17,487 nucleotides of DNA, taken from contig JAFYBI010000184.1 of the NCBI GenBank assembly GCA_017540285.1, forward strand, positions 1 through 17,487, written 5' to 3'. This DNA comes from Clostridia bacterium (GTDB lineage Bacteria; Bacillota; Clostridia; Oscillospirales; CAG-272). A program made the translations under genes and the position numbers. Below are positions 7,699-13,429 of the stretch, piece after piece. The notes beneath the pieces were generated by a model that saw only the letters and a list, made by a program, of their open reading frames with translations, had not been told where the DNA came from and made no database searches. Every line of letters starts with the position of its first letter. Within the stretch, counting starts at the first letter, position 1.

Positions 7699-7770
7699 AT
7701 GTTTAAATCCGCTCCCCGCCGACGATACTATGACATGGACAAAACAGAGGAAGCCAGCGGAAAGGAATGA
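7699..7770 (+). CDS. Possible 23-codon micro-ORF just before mazF
   Basis: A short open frame starting at ATG 7699, with GGTGG 3 bases upstream, encodes 23 residues, basic at first (APRRRYY) and acidic later (DMDKTEE). It ends with TGA at 7768-7770, six bases before the mazF GTG and in the same frame. It shows no antitoxin domain. It could be a translated leader, a relic of an antitoxin or N-terminal extension, or chance. The rest of the 7533-7776 interval holds the SDR promoter; no convincing plus-strand promoter was seen. Confidence 0.3.
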   Translation: MFKSAPRRRYYDMDKTEEASGKE

Positions 7771-7776
7771 GGGAAA

Positions 7777-8184
7777 GTGACAGTCAAGCGCGGCGATATT
7801 TATTATGCGGATCTCAGCCCGGTAGTGGGGAGCGAACAGGGGGGCGTGCGCCCGGTGCTCATCGTGCAGAACGACGTCGGGAACCGGTACAGTCCGACAG
7901 TGATTGCCGCGGCCATCACGAGCCGCCTCGGAAAAAACAGGATGCCCACGCACATCGACGTGTCGGCGGACCGGGTCGGACTCACGAAGGACTCGGTGAT
8001 CCTCCTGGAACAGGTGCGGACGATCGACAAGAAGAGGCTCGGCGAGAAGATGGGCCACCTCGACGAGGAGACGATGAACGCCGTGAACAACGCGATCTCC
8101 GTGAGCCTCGGCCTCGGACAGCCGGGCGGCGGCGGTACCGGCGGTACTCCCGGTACTCCCGGAGGCGGCGCGGCGGAAGGCTGA
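7777..8184 (+). CDS. MazF/PemK-family endoribonuclease toxin with Gly/Thr/Pro tail
   Basis: A MazF-fold ribonuclease of 135 residues; the family cleaves single-stranded RNA at short specific sequences. The typical N-terminus VKRGDIYYADLSPVVGSEQGG is followed by RPVLIVQND, the TVIAAAITS strand and VLLEQ-RTIDK-RLGEK, matching the NdoA/MazF pattern of Bacillota. The R25-type arginine in GGVRPVL and the threonine/serine after AAIT are present. After the domain ends near residue 115, about 20 residues are Gly/Thr/Pro-rich (GGGGTGGTPGTPGGG), beyond the usual length of about 116. The start is GTG at 7777, because an in-frame TGA lies at 7768-7770. Candidate ribosome sites are AAAGGA at 7761-7766 and GAGGG at 7769-7773. 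No MazE, RHH or other antitoxin gene is adjacent. A strong terminator follows. Confidence 0.9.
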   Translation: MTVKRGDIYYADLSPVVGSEQGGVRPVLIVQNDVGNRYSPTVIAAAITSRLGKNRMPTHIDVSADRVGLTKDSVILLEQVRTIDKKRLGEKMGHLDEETMNAVNNAISVSLGLGQPGGGGTGGTPGTPGGGAAEG

Positions 8185-8203
8185 CGGCGGAGAAACGGAT
8201 GCG

Positions 8204-8231
8204 AAAAAGTGCGGATTTTCCGCGCTTTTTT
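8204..8231 (+). terminator. Intrinsic terminator after mazF
   Basis: AAAAAGTGCGGA and TCCGCGCTTTTTT form a 12-base stem (one G-U pair) with a short T loop, ending in a T6 run. It separates mazF from the copper promoter 12 bases further on. Confidence 0.88.
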
Positions 8232-8243
8232 CATGGAAAAGGG

Positions 8244-8272
8244 TTGACAAATACCCGGAGGGGGTATATAAT
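8244..8272 (+). promoter_or_regulatory. Perfect consensus sigma-A promoter of csoR-copA
   Basis: TTGACA at 8244-8249 and TATAAT at 8267-8272 are separated by exactly 17 bases. The expected transcription start is about 8279. Such a strong promoter is typical of one controlled by tight repression. Confidence 0.93.
8251..8267. promoter_or_regulatory. CsoR operator 1 (inside the promoter spacer)
   Basis: ATACCC-N5-GGGTAT, the same form as the B. subtilis copZA CsoR operator. It fills the spacer between -35 and -10 and touches the first base of TATAAT, so bound CsoR would block RNA polymerase. Confidence 0.88.
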
Positions 8273-8284
8273 AGAGCGCAGATG

Positions 8285-8301
8285 ATACCCTGTGGGGGTA
8301 T
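8285..8301. promoter_or_regulatory. CsoR operator 2 (downstream of transcription start)
   Basis: A second ATACCC-N5-GGGTAT with the same arm sequences but a different central pentamer (TGTGG versus GGAGG). It lies 34 bases from operator 1 (about 3.2 helical turns), just downstream of the predicted transcription start. Confidence 0.85.
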
Positions 8302-8339
8302 TGGACAACACCGCATGACGTTACCGTAAGGGGGACTCT

Positions 8340-8675
8340 ATGAATAAAAACGAACCCGCCTGCCCGCTCTGCGCCGCAGTGTCCGACGGATCCGATGCGC
8401 GCCGCACCGAACGGTCCGAAGAGGTCAAGCGCAAGCTCACGAACCGCCTCAGCCGCATCGAGGGACAGATCCGCGGGATCCGGCAGATGATCGAGAACGA
8501 CGCGTACTGCAACGACGTGCTCATCCAATCCGCCGCCGCGGGAGCCGCTCTCAACGCCTTCAACCGCGCGCTCATCGGCTGCCACATGCGCTCCTGCGTC
8601 GCCCGCGATCTGCGCGAGGGAAACGACGCGGTGATCGACGAGCTGCTCGACACCCTCGAAAAGCTCATGAAATGA
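8340..8675 (+). CDS. csoR: Copper-sensing transcriptional repressor CsoR
   Basis: A 111-residue CsoR/RcnR-family repressor, an all-helical tetramer that leaves DNA when Cu(I) binds between subunits. The Cu(I) ligand set Cys-His-Cys is visible as C57 (in AYCNDV), H82 and C86 (in CHMRSC). The helix with NRLSRIEGQIRGIRQMIE (35-52) is the family signature. Compared with the minimal family it has a 25-residue N-terminal extension with a CPLC motif (C8, C11), and an extra cysteine, C81, beside H82. AAGGGGG lies about 4 bases before the ATG. It is the first gene of the csoR-copA operon, and the two operators upstream show autoregulation. The match of ligands, operators and neighbour makes copper, rather than nickel or formaldehyde, the likely signal. 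Confidence 0.95.
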   Translation: MNKNEPACPLCAAVSDGSDARRTERSEEVKRKLTNRLSRIEGQIRGIRQMIENDAYCNDVLIQSAAAGAALNAFNRALIGCHMRSCVARDLREGNDAVIDELLDTLEKLMK

Positions 8676-8706
8676 GCGACAAGAAGAACAAAGAGGAAAC
8701 AAGTCT

Positions 8707-11274
8707 ATGAAACAGTATTCCGTGACCGGGATGTCCTGCGCGGCATGCAGCGCGCGGGTGGAGAAGGCGGTGTCCGGCGTCCCGGGCGTCACGTCCTGTT
8801 CCGTCAGCCTGCTCACCAACTCCATGGGCGTGGAGGGCGACGCGCCTGCCTCCGCCGTGATCCGCGCAGTCGAAGAGGCCGGATACGGCGCGAAGCCGAA
8901 GGACGGGAGCTCGGCGGAAGCCGCGGTCCGTGACGCCGAAGACGCCCTCGCGGATCGGGAGACGCCCGTTCTGCGCCGCCGCCTCATCGCCTCGATCGGC
9001 TTTCTGCTCGTGCTGATGGCCGTCTCGATGGGCCACAGCATGCTCGGCCTGCCCCTGCCCGCCTTCCTCGAAGGAAATCCCGCGGCGATCGCCATCCTCG
9101 AGATGCTCCTCGCTGCCGTCGTAATGGTCATCAACCAGAAGTTTTTCATCAACGGCTTCAAGGGTCTGCTCCGCGGCGCGCCGAACATGGATACGCTCGT
9201 CGCGCTGGGCTCGGCGGCCTCGTTCGTCTATTCGACCGCGGTCCTCTTCCGGATGACGGCGGAGAACGATCCCGCGCGGCAGACGGAGCTTCTGCACGGG
9301 CTCTATTTCGAGTCCGCGGCGATGATCCTCGCGCTCATCACCGTCGGGAAGATGCTCGAGGCCCGCTCGAAGGGGAAGACGACCGACGCCCTGCGCTCCC
9401 TCATGCGCCTTGCGCCGAAGACGGCGACGGTGGTGCGGGACGGCGCGGAGACCGTGATCCCGGTCGAAGAGGTGCGCCGGGGCGAGATCTTTGTCGTGCG
9501 GCCCGGCGAGAGCATCCCGGTCGACGGCGAGGTCCTCGAGGGCTCCTCCGCGGTGAACGAATCCGCGCTGACCGGCGAGAGCATCCCGGTCGACAAGGCG
9601 CCGGGCGACGCCGTCTCCGCCGCGACGATCAATCAGTCCGGATTCCTGCGCTGCGAGGCGACCCGGGTCGGCGAGGACACGACGCTCTCGCAGATCATCC
9701 GCATGGTCTCCGACGCCGCCGCGACCAAGGCGCCGATCGCGAAGATCGCGGACAAGGTCTCCGGCATCTTCGTCCCGACGGTCATCGCGATCGCTGCGGT
9801 GACCACCGTCGTCTGGCTTCTTCTTGGCCGGGAGGTCGGATTTGCCCTTGCGCGGGGCATTTCGGTCCTCGTCATCAGCTGTCCCTGCGCGCTTGGGCTC
9901 GCGACGCCCGTGGCGATCATGGTGGGCAACGGCGTCGGCGCGAAAAACGGCATCCTCTTCAAGACGGCGGTGTCGCTCGAAGCGGCGGGCCGGACGCAGA
10001 TCGTCGCGCTGGACAAGACCGGGACGATCACGAAGGGCGAGCCGAACGTGACGGACATCCTCATGGCTCCCGGCGTGACCGAAGAGGAGCTCCTCGCCGA
10101 GGCCGCGTCCCTCGAAGCGATGAGCGAGCACCCGCTTGCCCGCGCCGTGATGCGGAAAGCCGAAGCGGACGGGATCCTCCCCGCCGCCGTCGCAGATTTC
10201 CGCGCGCTCCCCGGGAACGGGCTCGAAGCCGAGGCGGACGGCGCGCGTCTCGTCGGCGGAAGCGAACGCTACGTCGGCTCCGTGTGCACGCTGCCGGAGG
10301 AACTGATCGCCGGGTCCCGCAGACTGGCGGAGGAAGGGAAGACGCCTCTGTTCTTCGCGAAGGACGGGCAGGCGCGCGGGATCATCGCGGTCGCCGACAC
10401 CGTGAAGGAGGACAGCCCCGCGGCGATCCGCGAGCTCGGAGACATGGGCATCCGCACCGTCATGCTCACGGGCGACAACGAGCGCACCGCGCGTGCCGTC
10501 GGACGGGTGGCGGGCGTGGACGACGTCGTGGCGGGCGTGCTCCCGGACGGCAAGGAAGCCGTCATCCGTTCGCTCGCGGAGCACGGGCGTGTGATGATGG
10601 TGGGCGACGGGATCAACGATGCGCCGGCCCTGACCCGCGCGGACACGGGCGTCGCCATCGGAGCGGGCACGGACGTCGCGATCGACGCCGCGGACGTGGT
10701 GGTGATGAAGAGCAGCCTGTCCGACGTGTCGGCCGCGATCCGGCTGAGCCGCGCGACGCTGCGCATCATTCACGAGAACCTGTTCTGGGCATTTTTCTAC
10801 AACTGCATCGGGATCCCGCTCGCGGCCGGGGTGTTCATCGAGACCCTCGGCATCGGGATCACGCCGATGTTCGGCGCGGCGGCGATGAGCTTGTCGAGCT
10901 TCTGCGTCGTGACGAACGCCCTGCGACTGAATCTCGTGAAGATCCGCGACGCGCGGCGCGACCGGAGAATGAAAAACGCGGTCACGGGGGAGATCGTTCC
11001 GAAGAACGCCGCCCCGGACCGGGAAGATACAAACAATTCCAACAACGGAAAGGAAGGACAAACCATGAAGAAGGTCATGAAGATCGAAGGGATGATGTGC
11101 CCGCACTGCGAGGCGCGCGTGAAGAAGGCGCTCGAGGCGATCGACGGGGTCGCATCCGCCGCGCCGAGCCACGAAAAGGCCGAAGCGGTGCTCGAGCTCT
11201 CGAAGCCGGTCGCCGACGCGGTACTCATCGCCGCCGTCACCGACGCGGGCTACGAGGTCAAGGGGATCGCGTGA
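8707..11274 (+). CDS. copA: Cu(I)-exporting P1B-type ATPase with C-terminal CopZ-like domain
   Basis: A membrane pump of 855 residues that drives Cu(I) out of the cytoplasm with ATP. In order: an N-terminal metal-binding domain with GMSCAAC (C11, C14); two entry helices and the membrane core; the actuator motif TGES (289-292); the channel motif CPC (392-394); the phosphorylated D436 in DKTGT; HP (475-476) in the nucleotide domain; GDGIND (633-638); and, in the last helices, FYN and MSLSS, the Cu(I) P1B-1 signature. A hydrophilic linker (about 757-786) then leads to a second metal-binding domain, MxCxxC in GMMCPHCEARV, from M787 to the end. That last domain has the length (69 residues) and starting sequence of a free CopZ chaperone. 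GAGGA lies 9 bases before the ATG, 31 bases after csoR. Confidence 0.96.
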   Translation: MKQYSVTGMSCAACSARVEKAVSGVPGVTSCSVSLLTNSMGVEGDAPASAVIRAVEEAGYGAKPKDGSSAEAAVRDAEDALADRETPVLRRRLIASIGFLLVLMAVSMGHSMLGLPLPAFLEGNPAAIAILEMLLAAVVMVINQKFFINGFKGLLRGAPNMDTLVALGSAASFVYSTAVLFRMTAENDPARQTELLHGLYFESAAMILALITVGKMLEARSKGKTTDALRSLMRLAPKTATVVRDGAETVIPVEEVRRGEIFVVRPGESIPVDGEVLEGSSAVNESALTGESIPVDKAPGDAVSAATINQSGFLRCEATRVGEDTTLSQIIRMVSDAAATKAPIAKIADKVSGIFVPTVIAIAAVTTVVWLLLGREVGFALARGISVLVISCPCALGLATPVAIMVGNGVGAKNGILFKTAVSLEAAGRTQIVALDKTGTITKGEPNVTDILMAPGVTEEELLAEAASLEAMSEHPLARAVMRKAEADGILPAAVADFRALPGNGLEAEADGARLVGGSERYVGSVCTLPEELIAGSRRLAEEGKTPLFFAKDGQARGIIAVADTVKEDSPAAIRELGDMGIRTVMLTGDNERTARAVGRVAGVDDVVAGVLPDGKEAVIRSLAEHGRVMMVGDGINDAPALTRADTGVAIGAGTDVAIDAADVVVMKSSLSDVSAAIRLSRATLRIIHENLFWAFFYNCIGIPLAAGVFIETLGIGITPMFGAAAMSLSSFCVVTNALRLNLVKIRDARRDRRMKNAVTGEIVPKNAAPDREDTNNSNNGKEGQTMKKVMKIEGMMCPHCEARVKKALEAIDGVASAAPSHEKAEAVLELSKPVADAVLIAAVTDAGYEVKGIA
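11051..11057 (+). promoter_or_regulatory. Internal Shine-Dalgarno site within copA
   Basis: AGGAAGG sits 7 bases before the in-frame ATG at 11065, inside the codons of the copA linker. The surrounding bases (about 11027-11064) are A-rich and resemble an intergenic leader rather than the GC-rich coding sequence on either side. Confidence 0.6.
11065..11274 (+). CDS. copZ: Candidate internally initiated CopZ-like copper chaperone
   Basis: Reading from the in-frame ATG at codon 787 of copA gives a self-contained 69-residue heavy-metal-associated domain with MKKVMKIEGMMCPHC at its start. Its cysteines fall at positions 13 and 16, like Cu(I) chaperones that hand copper to CopA. Free CopZ proteins of Bacillota are this size. 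The ATG has its own Shine-Dalgarno site. I infer that a once separate copZ lost the stop codon between it and copA, and that the free chaperone may still be produced by internal initiation. The domain itself is certain as part of CopA; its separate translation is not shown by sequence alone. Confidence 0.5.
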   Translation: MKKVMKIEGMMCPHCEARVKKALEAIDGVASAAPSHEKAEAVLELSKPVADAVLIAAVTDAGYEVKGIA

Positions 11275-11291
11275 TCCAAAGAAAACGAACG

Positions 11292-11351
11292 GCGCGCGTG
11301 CCGATTCCGGGGGACGGACCTTCGGGAAAAGCACGCGCGCTGTTTATTTTT
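11292..11351. terminator. Bidirectional hairpin terminator between copA and the lipoprotein cluster
   Basis: A perfect 10-base inverted repeat, GCGCGCGTGC (11292-11301) and GCACGCGCGC (11331-11340), encloses a 29-base loop. It is followed on the plus strand by TGTTTATTTTT. On the minus strand a weaker CGTTCGTTTTC follows, so it probably also ends the minus-strand lipoprotein transcript. Confidence 0.75.
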
Positions 11352-11371
11352 CCTTGGCGGATGGTCCGTCG

Positions 11372-12547
11372 TCACGGCTGCCGCCACGTTTCGACGGCGG
11401 TTTTTCCGTTGGAAACATACCCTTTCCGTACATTCCCGTCATCCGAAACCGTCACCCAGAAGGCATAGTCCCCGCAGACGGGTTTCCGGAAATTGCGGAG
11501 GCCTGCCCCGACGGTTTCGATCCGTTCTCCCGCCGTCGGCCGGTAAACCGGTACGCGTTCGACGAGGGCGCCGTTCTTTTTCCATTCCGCCCGCCATAGC
11601 TCCCCGCTCTCCGCGTCAAGCGTCCAGAGGAACCGCCCGGACACGTTGAAATCGGCGACGCCGGAGAGGATTTTTTCGCTGTTTGCGCGTTTGTCCGTCG
11701 GGACCCGCCACAGGGTTCCGTCTTCGAGATACCAGTAATACCCGCCCGCGACCGCGCCGAAGAGCTGTTTGTCCAGCACGGTCCGGACCGGGTTCAGAAG
11801 CTCGTCGAGCACGGTCACGCCCTCGGGTCCCACCTTGACGATCCCGTCGGAACCGAAGAGAAGATAACCGCTCACGGAAACCTCCGTCGAGATCTCTTTG
11901 TCCATCCGGACGAGCTTCCACAGCGCTTCCCCGTTCATCAGAGACGCACCGACGTTCGCGTACAGGATCCCGTTCAGCACATAGAGGTCGGAAACCTCGT
12001 CCGGCGCTTCAAAGAGCTTGTCATAAACCCCCGCGCCGATCTTCCATTCGAGAACGGCATACTGGACCGTTTTGCCTCCCGGACCTGCGAAAGCGGCGGA
12101 GAAGTACACGGCATCCCCGTACCGTACCGCAAAATCAGCCTCGGCGGTCAGATGGCTGCACGGCGCATGCATATCCGCGCGGCAGTCTTCCTGCGTGCAG
12201 ACCTTTGCGTATCCGCCGGTATCGTTGGGATAGATCAGCCCGAGCGACACGGTTTTTCCGTCCGCATCGCCGTCCCAGCGGATGCAGTCGAGGGAGCAGT
12301 CCTCAGCCGCGGGACCGCCGTCTCCCCAGAATTCCTCCGGCGATACGGGATCCGGGACCCGCGGGATCAGAAACTGCATTTCGTTCGGCTTTCCGATATG
12401 GAAAACCGTGTTGTTTTCGTAATACAGGGAGTCGTCCCTTTCCGGTTTCTCCGGTTTTACGGTCGCGACCGCGTCCGCTGTCTTGTCCGCGCATCCGGCA
12501 GAGAGCAGCAGGACCGCCGCCGTCAGGAACGCAAGGATTCGCTTCAT
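11372..12547 (-). CDS. Propeller-like surface lipoprotein of unknown function
   Basis: A 391-residue lipoprotein. The N-terminus MKRILAFLTA...LLLSAGC is a lipoprotein signal with lipidated C19. After a charged linker, the body is made of repeated short strand pairs (YVLNGILYANVG, GGYYWYLEDGTLWRV, GRFLWTLDAESGELWRA), the look of a beta-propeller with WD/kelch-like blades, though I cannot assign a family. Five further cysteines (84, 88, 117, 122, 130) include VCTQEDC, similar to cysteine-bearing loops I recall in clostridial propeller lipoproteins. GGAGG (plus-strand 12555-12559) is 7 bases before the ATG. It lies 21 bases after the stop of the frameshifted solute-binding-like gene, so the two are probably co-transcribed. 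It resembles in style the N-terminal halves of the two upstream lipoproteins and lacks their solute-binding half. Confidence 0.85.
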   Translation of the reverse strand: MKRILAFLTAAVLLLSAGCADKTADAVATVKPEKPERDDSLYYENNTVFHIGKPNEMQFLIPRVPDPVSPEEFWGDGGPAAEDCSLDCIRWDGDADGKTVSLGLIYPNDTGGYAKVCTQEDCRADMHAPCSHLTAEADFAVRYGDAVYFSAAFAGPGGKTVQYAVLEWKIGAGVYDKLFEAPDEVSDLYVLNGILYANVGASLMNGEALWKLVRMDKEISTEVSVSGYLLFGSDGIVKVGPEGVTVLDELLNPVRTVLDKQLFGAVAGGYYWYLEDGTLWRVPTDKRANSEKILSGVADFNVSGRFLWTLDAESGELWRAEWKKNGALVERVPVYRPTAGERIETVGAGLRNFRKPVCGDYAFWVTVSDDGNVRKGYVSNGKTAVETWRQP

Positions 12548-12568
12548 GGCATTGCCTCCGTGTCAGAA

Positions 12569-13429
12569 TTATTTGTGCTCCGCCAGCCAGATGGACACGC
12601 GGGACTGGATGCGTTTGGCGCAGTCCTCCGCCGTGCAGGCATCGGCGCCGAAGGCCGAGATCTCCTCGTTGATGATGCCGGAAATCTCTTCATTCACGAT
12701 TGCAGTACGCGGGGAACCGACCTCGTCGAGGAGGGGCTTGAAGCTTTCCGCCAGCTCCTTCGTGTAATGGAACAGGATGCCCGGACGCTGGAGGTCGTCC
12801 ACCGTCAACGGGTGCTCCGGATCGTCGGGCTGCGAACCGCCGCCGCCGTCGAAATACTGCCAGGCCACGGAATTCGATTGGATGTAGAGCGCGTATTCCG
12901 CGTCATAATCCGTTTTCAGCGCGGGAATGGCGCTGTGGCTCCGCCGGCCCGTGAAGAGCGTGCGGACCACCTGCCACGCGGTCTCGGGCGAGCGGCAGAA
13001 GGAAGTGATGACGGCCGCTCCCTGCGGGTTGACGCTGTTCCCGGCGCCGGGACGGTTTTCCTCCGTCGGATAGCCGATCAGGACGTAGTCCTTCGTGTTG
13101 AACTGCGCCTCCAGACCGGGGAGCGAGCTGATTTCCCAGATCTGCACCTCCCGCAGAACGATCTTTCCCTCAAGGTACGGCAGATACCGCTCCGAACGGT
13201 CCAGGTTGCGGTAGGGGGACGTTTTCCGGTATTCCTCGCGGGTCGGCAGGGTCTTCAGATAGCGGAGGAACCGGAGGAATTCCGCGCTGTCGAACGAGCA
13301 GGCCGCTTTTTCCCGGTCGATGAACGCGCCGAAGCCGCTCTTGCCGAATAGGAGGTACGGCGCGGATTCCTGATAGAGATTCAGGATGGGCGTCACGTCC
13401 TCCGGCAGGTTCTCGACAAAATCGAGCAT
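12569..13429 (-). CDS. C-terminal fragment of the frameshifted lipoprotein
   Basis: Holds the second part of the solute-binding-like half, from MLDFVENLPEDV to RIQSRVSIWLAEHK (286 residues from the first ATG at 13429). Homology to the paralogue extends upstream of this ATG in the same frame to about 13476, without a start codon. No properly spaced ribosome site precedes 13429, so independent translation is unlikely. Confidence 0.6.
   Translation of the reverse strand: MLDFVENLPEDVTPILNLYQESAPYLLFGKSGFGAFIDREKAACSFDSAEFLRFLRYLKTLPTREEYRKTSPYRNLDRSERYLPYLEGKIVLREVQIWEISSLPGLEAQFNTKDYVLIGYPTEENRPGAGNSVNPQGAAVITSFCRSPETAWQVVRTLFTGRRSHSAIPALKTDYDAEYALYIQSNSVAWQYFDGGGGSQPDDPEHPLTVDDLQRPGILFHYTKELAESFKPLLDEVGSPRTAIVNEEISGIINEEISAFGADACTAEDCAKRIQSRVSIWLAEHK
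12571..12623. repeat. Direct repeat copy A: near-identical 3' end of lipoprotein genes
   Basis: 53 bases covering the last codons of the frameshifted lipoprotein gene. It matches copy B at 15037-15089 at 51 of 53 positions, although the genes are much more diverged elsewhere. Confidence 0.85.

Noticed and set aside
8665..11334. 889-codon open frame on the minus strand opposite copA
   Set aside because: The sequence is rich in His/Arg/Asp in the pattern of a reverse-complement shadow, with no ribosome site or domain, while copA is unambiguous on the plus strand.
11283..11350. A small RNA or riboswitch in the copA-lipoprotein gap
   Set aside because: The only structure is a simple 10-base stem with a T-rich flank between converging genes, adequately explained as a terminator.
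12152..13351. Plus-strand frames across the lipoprotein cluster
   Set aside because: They lack start signals and motifs, and they lie opposite lipoproteins with signal peptides and ribosome sites.
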